Source: Limonium bicolor
Lineage: Eukaryota; Streptophyta; Magnoliopsida; Caryophyllales; Plumbaginaceae
NCBI GenBank assembly: GCA_023374045.1
Contig: CM041781.1
Location: 148,110,982-148,174,981, forward strand
Length of the DNA: 64,000 bases
Reading direction: 5' to 3'
Shown one piece after another: positions 1-10,711 of this stretch. The position numbers were made by a program, and so were the translations under genes. Within the stretch, counting starts at the first letter, position 1; each line of letters opens with the position of its first letter. Under the pieces are notes generated by a model that was not told the origin of the DNA, ran no database searches, and saw only the letters and a list, made by a program, of their open reading frames with translations.

Positions 1-620
1 TTTAAAGGATGGTTGTTTCTAAGATTAAGATAAGACTAAGATTGAGGTGAGATAAGGATGGACTAAGATTAAGAGGAAATGTAACTTAAGGAGTTAAAAT
101 AAACTCTCTAATTACGGGAACGCATTTAAATCGTTCATTGTGTGTGAACTTTGATTGTTCAAATTTGGTTTGTTGTTTACTGCACTTACTATTATGTTGT
201 GCATCTAATCAACCTCCATGCTATCGACAATTAGTCGTCGTAGCCACGTTAGCTTGGGGGCCATGAGAGGATCGTACCAGCATTCGTGCTGACCCCCTTT
301 GGGGGCTATTTTTACTACACAGGTGAACATCAGGAGGCGGCCGTCGCAAGAGTAAGAAGGGGGACAAGTGTTAAGGGTTAAGTGTGGCCAACGAGTTGTG
401 CATGTACTCTTGTACGGCAATTGAGTTAGTAAGATGTATAGGATGTGAGGGGATTGTAAGAAGAATATGTATTTGGTTAAGGTTGTTATGTACTAATGTT
501 CGGTATATTCTGTAGTCAGACCGTGGCAAGGTCCTGAAGTGTAAAGAATTCCGCTGTGACGTGTATATATATATGTTGTTAAGTTGTGAGACCACATTTG
601 GATTGAGTTGGGGTGTTACA
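1..620 (+). mobile_element. 3' portion of a Tekay-type LTR, cut by the window start
   Basis: The stretch ends in GGGGTGTTACA, the 3' terminus of the long LTRs in this window. It is the reverse complement of the start of the solo LTR at 46250: the primer-proximal end, the block with a TCAGACCGTGGCAAGGTCC motif, and the hairpin block at about 221-316 all match. No tRNA-iMet primer site follows at 621, so this is either a solo LTR or the LTR of an element whose adjoining part has decayed. Its 5' end lies outside the window. Confidence 0.75.
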
Positions 621-2620
621 GATAGCCAGTTAGCATGGCGCACTTGCCATGGCAAGTGCTGCTATAACAGGGCTGTCGGGGAAGTTTTAACAACTACAAA
701 GTACTTGGTAAAGTACCACGAAGTTAAGTGTGATCATTATAACTGTGGAAGGGCTTAACAGCCTAACCTTTGTAATTGGAAGTACACCAGTCAGCAAGAA
801 GCTAGATTTGGTTAAGGCAAGACGTTGTAAACCACGAGAATTTTCTTTCAAGCCCAGATTTATTCAAACTCTTTTCTTTTCAAAACTAAATTTTCTTTCA
901 AACCCATACTCATTTTCTACCTTCTTTTAAAAACCAAACCAGAGGACCTACACCTGCCTCAGTGCCACACGGTTGGTAAGTTATACCCAGTTTACTTTTG
1001 AATAACGGGAAAGGAAACCGTAAACCCAAGGGTAACAACCCGAGGGAATGAATTGAGTTCATGGTAATACAACAGTGGATAGACTTTCCCTTGATTAAGT
1101 TCGGGAAACACAAAATGTATATTGTCACAGGACAATATAAGGGAGTTGACAACAGAATACTTCACTTAGGCGTGTGACGGACACTACGAGTGTACCAACT
1201 GTAATGTGGGACGACCGCACCCCGATAGGAGCTTGTGGGCCTGACAGACCTACTTATGGGTTAGTTGGGTAAGTAGCAATGTATCAGCATGGTACCCCAT
1301 ATATGTATACGAGTAGAGTCCGGAACACGGGAGTAGTCGACTCCATACTACGGTCAGCAGTAAAAGTCAAGCAAGAGCAACTGATTACCATGAACGATTA
1401 AAGTAAAGGAACTCAGTTAAGTTAACGAAGCTAAGGGAATTAGTGAATTCATTTCAAGGAAATGTTTAAGAGACAGGAGGTGCGAAGCGCACTAACTGTT
1501 ATGTAAAGACATAGCATATGTCTTAAGGATCCTCAAGGATAGACATGATAGCTACAACGGTGACCCAGCCTGTGTATGGCAAGCAGATGCCTAATGTGGA
1601 CACATTAATATGCAACGAACGGGATGAAATTCCCAGAATGAGTACCTACACTACCAGGAAATGACGATCTTCACGGAAGAAGATAATAAGCCAGTCAAGA
1701 ACGCAAAACAGCGTAATTAACTAAAGGTACCAATAAGTGCAAGCCAGAGGTATGGCATAACTTACTAGCAATACCCAAGAGCAATCCTTGAAGGGTGTTT
1801 GCATCAACAGTTGTTGCACGAAATGACATGACAGAAACACAAGGGTTGAAACTAACACCCAGTTTAGACATAAGTTGTCAGGAGACGGACTGACAATCCT
1901 AAGGGGCATCCCATGAAAGGAAACGGAATGCAACGACCTTGTCATGGAGCTCAATATGATATCCAAACCATGTAATGTTGTACAGGGAAGTAAATGTGTA
2001 TGAGTAGCCTACAATGAGCAGAGCTCGAGGCAGTAAGGCTACTAAGCCACAAGTAAATATGTTATGTATGTAATTTGAATCAATTGTAGAAGTCTATGTA
2101 ATATAAGTACGTGAAGCGGATAACGAACCACTACTAAGAGAGTGGGGATACCTCTTAACATTGTGAGACCGCAACAGCGGTAGTTATGTGAACCAAGTTC
2201 AAGAAACATGTTAAGGATTGACCATGTTATCATTGCGAGAGAACAGATAGTTTAGAAGCATGTGAGTATAAGTGAAGCACCGAGCTGAATAACGCCGGCT
2301 TGTAACTCGAATAAGCAACGCTTAAGGAGCATTCGGTAGTCATCCAAATGAATGACAAACCATAATGCGAATAATGTAAGTATATGTGTGGAAGTTAATA
2401 TGACAGTGAATACCATGTAAGTTAGTGTTATACAATAAGTAAGAGCATGGTGTGCAACAAGCGACCGTTGTATAAGTGTTGTTGAATAATAATATGGCAG
2501 ATAAGACCAGTTATGAGTTAAACTCAGTGGAGATGCAAGGTAAGTGATGATAAGCAGACTGGGCAATAAGCCAGTAGTTGGTACTAAGTGATAAGGAACT
2601 CAGTGTGGATTCCCACTACT

Positions 2621-2911
2621 TGTAACAGCCCAGTCTTAACCCACATGTGTGATATGTCCGCTTTGGGCCGCAGCCCGCACGGTTTTGTTCGGGGTACCAT
2701 CCCCAAAGGCCTCACACCAGAGTGGCCCAGCGGAAGCGGGAAGCCCTCTACTCGGTGGATATTGTCCCTACTTTTGGGGTTTTGTTCCGGAGGGTGATAC
2801 TAACACCTCTCCAGAGGCCTCACACAAGGAAAGAGTATCCCCACACCTATAAGGCATGGTTCGTGCTCTCCCCGATCGATGTGGGAGGTGACCCCTACAC
2901 TGGGTATCACA
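2621..2911 (-). repeat. TRIM 3' LTR
   Basis: Starts TGTAACAGCCC and ends GTATCACA on the + strand. It differs from its partner by a few small indels, such as GATATGTCC versus GATATTGTCC, so insertion looks recent unless these are sequencing errors. Confidence 0.9.
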
Positions 2912-2912
2912 C

Positions 2913-2927
2913 TCTACCCCCCTTGGG
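2913..2927 (-). promoter_or_regulatory. TRIM polypurine tract
   Basis: Read on the minus strand this is CCAAGGGGGGTAGA, directly before the 3' LTR. It is the position where plus-strand DNA synthesis would be primed. Confidence 0.8.
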
Positions 2928-2961
2928 AGCCCAGCGTCCCTGCTGGCACACCGACCTGGGC

Positions 2962-2976
2962 CTGGCTCTGATACCA
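2962..2976 (-). promoter_or_regulatory. TRIM primer-binding site (tRNA-iMet)
   Basis: Minus strand TGGTATCAGAGCCAG, complementary to the 3' end of plant initiator tRNA-Met. It lies two bases inside the 5' LTR. Confidence 0.88.
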
Positions 2977-2978
2977 TC

Positions 2979-3270
2979 TGTAACAGCCCAGTCTTAACCC
3001 ACATGTGTGATATTGTCCGCTTTGGGCCGCAGCCCGCACGGTTTTGTTCTCGGGGTACCATCCTCAAAAGGCCTCACACCAGAGTGGCCCAGCGGAAGCG
3101 GGAACCTCTACTCGGTGGATATTGTCCCTACTTTTGGGGTTTTGTTCCGGAGGGTGATACTAACACCTCTCCAGAGGCCTCACACAAGGGAAGAGTATCC
3201 CCACACCTATAAGGCATGGTTCGTGCTCTCTCCCGATCGATGGGAGGTGACCCCTACACTGGGTATCACA
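2979..3270 (-). repeat. TRIM 5' LTR
   Basis: Second copy of the 292-bp repeat, same TG...CA ends. It borders the primer site on its left and the CTACT target duplication on its right. Confidence 0.9.
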
Positions 3271-3579
3271 CTACTAATAAGAGATTTACTGTCAAGAGTT
3301 TACGCCTCTGCACTCTGTATGACTGAGTGTTTTGGTATTGCACTTGCGCAGTAATGATCGAGTGGGATAGCTAGGAATTGGAAACATGTTAATTGTGGAG
3401 GATAATGTTATAATGGCCGATGCATAGGAAATGCAAGGCCACACCAATGAAGAATACATGTACAAAACCAAATGTGGAGGCATGATTAACAGTAAGTGAC
3501 TAAAGTAGCATAACTACCAATATCGGTATGGAATACACCCCAAATGTTGGAAAAACCAAGAGAGCGCTACACATTAGGT

Positions 3580-4120
3580 AGCAGCTCAATCCCAACCGAC
3601 AGTAAATCGGAAGGGAACAAATCAATCATTGTGAAATACGTAGCAGTTTACGCAGTAGTAAGTTATTAGAGAAATGGATGGAAAGTCTTGAAACTCACCG
3701 AATTCGCTCACGGTAAGAGATACACACGTCGGTTGAGAAACTGTTATTACCAAGATAAAGCGTTAATTGGAGATGTACAATACAGTAAGAAATGAATGTG
3801 GCAAACTACGCCCTACAGTTGTCAGAGTTGCAGCAGCAAGACACTAGTGAACCAGTGATTCAAGTGTACAACGTGAATAGCGAATGTGAGTGAATGGCTA
3901 GTTATTAATGCCTAGAAGCCTCACAGGCCAGAATCAAAACCAGTTAAGAGTTAAAGCAAACTCCAATGAGAATTCTTGGTTTAGGGACTAAACCGCCAAT
4001 ATGGTCAAGATCCTCTAACCAGAACATATTGTATAACAGACCGCGTGGAAGTTGAAACACTTCTCGACGGTAGTAGAACTTTTTAAACCAATGATTAAGT
4101 GATTGATTACGTGGGCGTAA
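3580..4120 (+). pseudogene. Decayed integrase and chromodomain of a Tekay-type pol
   Basis: At about 3585-3640 a broken reading gives a degenerate HPQTDGQTER-like stretch (residual TD, SE), the segment around the third catalytic residue of Ty3/gypsy integrases. At about 3955-4080, in shifting frames, I read a PxRIL start, a VKIL core and a TAWKL-like piece. These align with the chromodomain motifs PQRIL, VKVLW and EATWELE of the better preserved element at 34343. Several stops and indels make it non-functional. Confidence rests on motif order and on the downstream purine tract. Confidence 0.55.
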
Positions 4121-4143
4121 TCCCTTTTTAAGGGGGGTAGAGC
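4116..4143 (+). promoter_or_regulatory. Internal polypurine-like tract after the pol stop
   Basis: The sequence TTTTTAAGGGGGGTAGAGC follows the remnant of pol. It is almost identical to the true polypurine tract 1.55 kb downstream. The same duplication occurs in the other Tekay copies (about 26417-26443 and 34297-34312). Confidence 0.6.
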
Positions 4144-5342
4144 GCAAAAACACTTAGTGTGTATTACCGTACAAGTGTACGTGACTTATGTTGTGCATAA
4201 CACAAAATAATTGTTTTGATGATTGGTGGCACAAAATAACTTGTTTTGATGATTGGTGTGTGTGTTACGTAAACATACGCATTCATTCATGGTTTAATTG
4301 TGGTAATCGCGCATAGAAGATGCGAATACCATTGTGATAAGTGTGTTTATTTGTTAACAGTTGTGTGTGATAGTACAAGTGTGGGGAGTAGAGAAACTCC
4401 CGGGGAACTAAAACCCCGACATTATATGTTCATATGACACTAAATGTGAAACTGTGTGTTGCATTTTGATAAAATATATGTGTATATATATACTATATAG
4501 TGATTCATGAAAGGGTATGAAATCGACATAGAACCTAGTGAGAATAAGATTCCCTAGGTAACAGCATTAAAGTGAATGGAAATGACTGATAGACGAAGTT
4601 TTATCCCTTGGAGATGTTATGATCATGATGAATGATTAAAAAGATAGAAAATTGGAAATGAGTGTATTAATTGATGCTTGAAAATGAAGTGGGAAGTGGA
4701 ACTTGGTTTGCATGCGATCAAGGGAAGCCGAACACAAAATGGGGGGGAAGGATAGTTCGACACTGATGCTGATCACATCAGGGTTGGATGATTCTTGAAG
4801 CTCCCCTTAAGTGGTCACAACTAACCACACTAAGAAAAGAAGCAAAGAGCATAAGTTGGACTTGGATTTGTGTTTTGTTTTCAAAAAGGATTTCAATTGG
4901 TATTTCCAAAACAATCGATTAATATTTTGAAATAAAGGATTCTCTTATACTTAACCTAGTAAAGAATATTTTGTACTACTTGCTCACGAGCCGAGGACGC
5001 ATGAGCCTTTGTCTTCGGACCGGTGATATGAGAAGTATATATGTTAAAGATTAAGAGATTGTTTTGATCTCCCAAAGGGACGGGAACCAGAAGGTGTCCA
5101 TCGCGACCGGGTTCTGCGGGATCACAGTGTATGTAAAAGATATTTTGGTTGCCATACATGCTAAGACATATTGTGTGGTCTGTGTAATAAAGATTATTTT
5201 GACATTGAGTTCCAAAAGTGTATGTTATCAAGACCTATGGGTCTAAATGTTTTATGTTACACAGACCCAAGAGTCTAAGGTTGTTATGTATGTGCAAATG
5301 TTGTTAAGATACCCGGACCGTTAAGTCCGAGGTTATCATGTA

Positions 5343-5540
5343 AGTATGTTATGTTATGTTATGTTATGTTATGTTATGTTATGTTATGTATGTTATGTTA
5401 TGTTATGTTATGTTATGTTATGTTATGTTATGTTATGTTATGTTATGTATGTTATGTTATGTTATGTTATGTATGTTATGTTATGTTATGATGTTATGTT
5501 ATGTATGTATGTTATGTTATGTTATGTTATGTTATGTATG
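5343..5540 (+). repeat. (TTATG)n microsatellite, about 200 bp
   Basis: Near-perfect pentanucleotide TTATG tandem with occasional one-base losses (TATG) and one TGATG variant. It lies in the 3' untranslated part of the decayed Tekay interior. Because 5 is not a multiple of 3, the open MLCYV-like frames across it are meaningless. Confidence 0.97.
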
Positions 5541-5677
5541 GATGTGAATATGTTACCCGGACCATTAAGTCCGAGGGTGTGATGTAAAGTATGTTTGGTT
5601 ATGGAAGTTTATTTCCAAGTGATTCCTGCGTTCTAATCCAAATGATGTGTGGGAAGTGTGAACTTCGAGGACGAAAG

Positions 5678-5697
5678 TTCTTTTAAGGGGGGTAGAT
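5678..5697 (+). promoter_or_regulatory. Polypurine tract before the Tekay-type LTR
   Basis: CTTTTAAGGGGGGTAGAT lies directly 5' of the LTR start TGAAATACC. This is the plus-strand primer position and shows that 5698-10203 is a 3' LTR of a + strand element. Confidence 0.85.
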
Positions 5698-8127
5698 TGA
5701 AATACCTCAAACCTTGATATGTTGTTTAAATGTTAAACTGTGGTATATAAAGGCTAAAATGTGCCTTAGAAACATCAGTGAACAATTTAAACCATAGTAA
5801 AACACAATAAAACACTAAGACACAGTTTGAGCAAAAACATGCTCTAAGCTTGGAAGTGAACTTGGTTAGGACCCAGAGAGCCTACCAAGACTTAATAATA
5901 TTCAATTATGATTATATAAGGCTAATTAAGTCCTTAGGAAACCTTGGTAGACAATTAAACCAAACAAAACACAAATAAATGCCTTAAAGTCAATATGGGC
6001 AAAAATGTGCTCTAAGCTTTGGATAAATTTGTATAAGACCTAAAGGTCATACCTATACCTTATAAATATGTAAATGAACATAATAAATCAATTACTAAAG
6101 AAAACCAATCTTGAAAACAAGTTAAAACACAAAATGTGCTTTAAGGAGCCTTAAAGCACATTTTTGAAAAATTGTCTTGTAAATGAGATTTGAATGGCTA
6201 AATGTCCATCATTACTCTTTAATTAACATGTGTACTACTTAGTATCACATTAGGAAGTCTAAGTCAATGGGATATCAAAAATTTCACAAATATGTGCCTT
6301 GTTTTGTGAATAGTAGCCAAAATATGCTAGTTTATGACATAAGCCAATATAAGTAAGTTAATTGGTCAACAAAGACCAAACTACCCCTAAGTAGATGATG
6401 GGGGCGGTTTTTATCAAGGTGAGTCACCACCTTGTTAGTTAATAAGTAATGAAAAAGCAAGTAAATTCACTATTACTTTACAACTTATAATATCTTCAAA
6501 GTATACTCTCTCACCTCATTCTCTTCTTTCCTCCTTGGTTCCCACCGTATCCAACCTCCTCCATCCTTCTCCATCGGTTTTGCTACAGCAAGTAGCCATT
6601 CTCCATCTTTGAATGCTTGTAACTCATGACTCCATGCTCCAAATCAAATTCTAAGACCATATTTGTCTTAGTTAAGCCAAGCTCTACACTTCTATCTTTT
6701 CAAATCTTCAAAAGCCTCATTCCGGTGCCATGGAGATTCACCATTGATGGAGCTTGAGCTTACCTTTTCATGCCTTGTCATTCTCCTTTGCTTCAAGGTA
6801 AGGAAAGTCAAAGAAAAACTTTATTTCCTTTTGTTTTCATAAGTGACCGAAATCATCTTCTTCATGGTGTTTTCTTTTGCTTGTTTTAGCTTCATTCCAA
6901 TCATTCAAGGGCTTGGTGGAAACCTCTCTTGTTACATATTCAAGTTCTCTTTCAAATTCTATGGTAAACTTCTACTTTAAGTGTTTAGAACACTTATGTA
7001 AATTTAGGGTTATATGTGAGTTTAAGTATGAAACTTAATGCTCAATACCCTTATATGTATATTGATTAGAAAGTTGACAAGTGATCAAACTCCTTGCTGA
7101 TTTTGGTTCAAGGAAACAAGAAAGAAGTTTGAGAGGAAAAGAGGTAAACAAACTATCTCAATGCAATTTAAATGCCTTAGGAAAAGTGAGCTTGATTTGC
7201 TTAATAAAATACCTATGGAGCCAATGGTGAATGACCTAGTAAAATGCTCTCAAGGAAACTATTAAAGGGCATATGTGTTGTTGTATGTAATTGCAGGTCA
7301 AAGACATTATTTATGTGGAAATTCAGTGTTGTGGTTTATGCAATTAAGGGCCTAAGAGCCATGTTATTTAAGGGCCTAAGTGCCAAGCAATTTGATTATG
7401 CACTATATTGTGATGTAGTGTAAATTTGGTGAAGTTTTGTGTGTGAGAAAGCTCTTGATGGTTTTAGGTGTTCTTGAATGTTTAATGGTGAAAAACAATG
7501 TGTTTGGTATGACAATATGCTAGGAGAACCCATGGCAAAATTTGGATAATGTACAACAAGTTTTAAGTGCTTAAATGAGTTTTAGTGAACTATGAAGTGT
7601 TAGGAATGAATAAATGTTTTACTAGGAAGAAAGCATGTATTAAGGTGTTTAGAGTGCTACAAGGATTTAGGCACTATCTTGAAGTTCTAGAAATCCAATG
7701 GGTGTTTTTGGGATGTAATAAAGTCTTGGGAAGTAGTTTGTTTTAGGTTTAGGTAATGTTGATGTACAAGGAGGAATAATGTTTAGGTAAGGTTGTGAGA
7801 AAGAAAGAATTTTAAGAAGGTGTGAACAAGGAAATTAGTTAGTAAGAAAAGATGCTTGGGAGATGATGTTAAGGTGTAGAGGAAACATCTTGGTATAGTG
7901 GTTATTATAGGTGAAATACCACTTAGAAAACCAAAAGAGAAATGTTACAAGTGTTAAGAGATTATAAGAAAAATGAGTGACAAGTTGGACAATGTTTTAA
8001 GGTGAATCAAAGTGATATTTTGGTATTAGAATATGGCTAAGTTCATGTGTGAAGTTTGGGTAATCAATGGATGAAGAAAATAGATGAAACAAGACTTGAA
8101 AATGTCAATTTGGGAATTCTGTTACAG

Positions 8128-8312
8128 TGGTCCGGGACCTAGGAATTGGGTGATGTCCCGGACCATACACAAAAAAGGGCCGAGAGTAAGAAGACTGTCT
8201 TGGTCCGGGACTTGGGGTCAGTACAAGGTCCCAGACATCCCTATTAAAACTAGCCGAGAATTTCTTAAGTGTTGGTCCGGGACTTAAGGTAAGGACCAAG
8301 TCCCGGACCACT
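8128..8312. repeat. Hairpin array, three units of about 72 nt
   Basis: Units start near 8129, 8201 and 8272. Each has a left arm GGTCCGGGAC and a right arm GTCCCGGACC or GTCCCAGAC separated by roughly 15-20 nt. It occurs 2.43-2.61 kb from the LTR start, the same place where other LTR subfamilies have arrays with different stems. Confidence 0.85.
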
Positions 8313-9732
8313 CTAAAAATGTTGTTTAAGGTATAAAAATGATGTGTAATGATGGGGATTGACAAGTAATGATGTTATAAGATTGTTAAGGACATGTTAA
8401 GTGAGTTATAATGACAATTTAGTAGGGGAAAAGTTGTATTAAAATGTAAAAGTAAAACAAGTTTAAATGTGAAGTTATTTAACTAAGTTAACTGGGATAA
8501 GTTATGAGCATTAGACTTTAACCAATCATGTTACCCCGATGTTAATAAAAGTACATGTAATATTATCAGTTGTTCGAGAATTGCTCGTGGAACATAAGTG
8601 GACATGATAGAGTGGACTCCGGTGACAGGTATGGTTTTCTTGCAACCTGTGTCCTACCGGATTACACCGGCTTGTATGCCAATGTGTTTTCTGTATGTTT
8701 GCCACGTTGTAAGATAAAACATGTAATGAGTTTATAGTAATTCATTTATGTGGCGTGTTCAACTCCGATACCATTTAACCTCGAAAGTGTTAAACCTTAG
8801 CTAACTGAGTCTAGGATCACATGAGAGTTCGGTATTCGGATTAAACGACCCGAACCATGGGACGTTCTAAAACCATGCGTGTGTGTTAATTGTGTGATAT
8901 TTGTGTGTGTATGTAAGGACCTCCCTCGTATGTTTAACCCAGTTGTAATATGTATGGGTGTGGATGTGATAGACTCCATAGTGGGGCTCTAACTAATATC
9001 TAAAAGTAATAAGTATGTACTAACAGGGGTGAGGAATCCGGTTGGGCCGGTCGCGCGTTGTTTGGGAGTGGGTATCCTTTTTAGCCTTACCCTCCTCTCT
9101 GTTATGGTTGTTTCCTTCACGGGCTACGATCTCCCATTAGCTTACTCCAAAGCTTAGCTATTCTGACTTATGATCGGTTTAGGGGGAACATGTGTTTATG
9201 TGGTGTGTTCGGGTCACCATATCCGAACCATCTTAACTTAAGTTACTCGTCCGGCTATTAGGACGGTAATGAGTGTTGTATAACGAGTTTATCATGAGGG
9301 TGACATCATTCTCTAGGCTCACCAGTGAATTAACTATGTTTGGGTCGGTTCCTAAGAGAATCGTTCCCGTTATGATATGTGTTATTGTTATACTGCAATT
9401 CCCATTGCGATGTTATGTTATGTGCACGTTGAAACGTGAAAAGTGTTGTTATGTGGTGTATGTATATGTTGTAAAATGTGGAGTATGTGGATCATGGATA
9501 TGAATCCCAGTTTATGATAAGAGGCGTTTAAGGATAACCCGATTAATGGGTAAGTATCGTCTATTAAGGAAGTAGCTCCATTAGAGGAGAAACACTCTAG
9601 GGTTAGTGAAACACAAAGAGTGACTTATCAAGTATGGATGTGTTATCTGTTTGTTGAGCCCATAGTGGTGGAATGTGATGTGTTGTGTGTTGATAGTTTA
9701 CATGCATGATTCAAATATAATCAACCGCATGC

Positions 9733-9830
9733 TAAGACGACAATTAGTTGTGCGTGGCCCGGTAGCATGCGGGCTGTGGGATTACCATACCAGCAAAGGT
9801 GCTGAGCCCCTGGGGGGCCACCCTTTTCTC
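9733..9830 (+). other. Conserved structured block near the LTR 3' end
   Basis: Contains GACAATTAGTTG, then a GC-rich stem, then ACCAGCAAAGGTGCTGAGCCCC, which folds as nested hairpins. Cognate blocks are at about 221-316 (+), 30297-30385 (-), 40677-40766 (-), 46563-46652 (-) and 52169-52266 (-). GACAATTAGT and the CAGC...GCTG hairpin followed by a G/C run persist, while flanking sequence diverges between subfamilies. Confidence 0.6.
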
Positions 9831-10508
9831 TTCTTTTTCCTATTTCAGGTACAAGGAGCTGGGAGCCGTTCGAGAGTAGGACGGGGTAGTCGTTGTACAT
9901 GGGTATGCATTTAAGTTATATATGTACAGTAGGTGTAGTAAGACCGAAATGTTATCGGCATTAGTTTGTGAATACTCGGTACAGTTTGAGGTATATGTGT
10001 TGTTGTTGTTGTTTATGGAGAGGGACAGTAATGTGTAGTCGCTCGGGAATCTAATCCATCAGACCGATACAATGTATATGAATAGGCTGGTTAGCCACGT
10101 GGGTGGTTAACGGCGTGTAACCCCAACGAGTTAAGTAATGTGATGAAGTATATTTTCCGCTGCAGATTGTTGTTAAGTGTGTTGTTGTAGGATGGGCGTT
10201 ACAATTGGCCATATAGAGACCTTTAGCTACTTACAGCTTCTTAATTTCTTGTAGTTATTATTTTAGTATCCCTTTACATTTTTGGCTAGCGCCTATGACC
10301 TTCGATCGTCATCAACCTGTAATAAAAAAAATGAACTCGGACGGGCCCACCAACTTTATTTTCCTTCACGACCTTTCTTCTCTCCTTCCTTTAGTCACCT
10401 CTGACTAGTATATATGCCGTGGAAGCTTCTATAGATCGAACAATCAGAACTGGACAGCACCATAACATCATAGAGAAAATCGGATAAAAAGTCAGACAAA
10501 TTTGGCCG

Positions 10509-10595
10509 ATGGAGACAGTTGCTGCCTCTGTTGAAGATGAAAGTACCGACGATCATGATGATTCTCCTACTGATACAAAAGAGGCAGAAGAATAA
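10509..10595 (+). CDS. Possible short acidic ORF or first-exon remnant (28 aa)
   Basis: ATG to TAA gives a peptide starting METVAASVEDE and rich in Asp, Glu and Thr. It is preceded by a pyrimidine-rich leader (about 10350-10400) resembling a plant 5' UTR. Such composition is common in first exons of plant genes, but nothing downstream continues it convincingly. It could be the stump of a host gene or chance. Confidence 0.2.
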   Translation: METVAASVEDESTDDHDDSPTDTKEAEE

Positions 10596-10670
10596 AAACA
10601 TGGTGCAAAAGAGACAGAGGCAGATACAGATGAAAGGATGAATGAGAACTCAGAAACAGAGAGGTTGAAT

Positions 10671-10711
10671 GAAATACCCCTAAATTAATTTAAATTAATT
10701 TAGGGGATTTC
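10671..10711. repeat. Near-perfect 41-bp palindrome
   Basis: GAAATACCCCTAAATTAATTT is followed immediately by its reverse complement with one base missing (ACCCC against GGGG). The outer part resembles the Tekay LTR tip TGAAATACCCC in head-to-head form. Confidence 0.8.

Larger units (their letters stand above)
2621..3270 (-). mobile_element. Complete TRIM (terminal-repeat retrotransposon in miniature), 650 bp
   Basis: Two direct repeats, 2621-2911 (291 bp) and 2979-3270 (292 bp), both begin TGTAACAGCCCAGTC and end GGGTATCACA. They flank a 67-bp interior. On the minus strand the interior has a primer site TGGTATCAGAGCC two bases from the right repeat and a polypurine tract CCCAAGGGGGGTAGA one base from the left repeat. 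A 5-bp target duplication CTACT lies at 2616-2620 and 3271-3275. There is no coding capacity, so it must move in trans. The TGTAACAGCCC LTR type is widespread in dicots. ORFs across it are artefacts. Confidence 0.93.
621..5697 (+). mobile_element. Decayed interior of a Tekay-type Ty3/gypsy element
   Basis: No long ORF survives. Polarity is + because integrase and chromodomain remnants read forward at about 3580-4080, followed by a polypurine-like TTAAGGGGGGTAGAG near 4130 and a second one directly before the LTR at 5698. The 4100-5200 part, including a TTGTTTTGATGATTGGT block and a segment near 5000 with a TTCGGACCGGTGATATG core, recurs at 26400-27540 and, inverted, at 58370-59290. It is therefore the 3' untranslated region of a family. 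Sequence from 621 to about 2600 is diverged and I could not assign domains to it. A TRIM sits at 2621-3270. Confidence 0.65.
5698..10203 (+). mobile_element. Long LTR (4.5 kb) of a Tekay-type element, 3' copy
   Basis: Begins TGAAATACCTCAAACC after a polypurine tract and ends GGATGGGCGTTACA. It is collinear, in opposite orientation, with the solo LTR at 51752-56117: the same 5' U3 block (GTGCCTT, AAGCACATTTT), a pyrimidine-rich CATTCTCTTC segment, the segment GGGCCTAAGTGCCAAGC, the hairpin array near 8.2 kb and the end CCGCTGCAGATTG. It holds no gene. No partner 5' LTR of this subfamily is visible, so the element is truncated or extends left of the window. Confidence 0.85.

Noticed and set aside
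2621..3270. Simple tandem duplication or Cassandra-type 5S element
   Set aside because: Primer site, polypurine tract and target duplication show a TRIM, and no 5S rRNA-like sequence is present.
5346..5582. ORFs encoding MLCYV repeats
   Set aside because: Produced by the TTATG microsatellite; the same peptide appears in several frames.
8128..8312. CRISPR-like array (regular units with spacers)
   Set aside because: Plant LTR context, only three units, the repeated parts are inverted arms that diverge, and the spacers are alike rather than unique.
1..10203. One full element with LTRs 1-620 and 5698-10203
   Set aside because: The LTR 3' ends differ (GAGTTGGGGTGTTACA versus GGATGGGCGTTACA) and belong to different subfamilies; no primer site follows 620.
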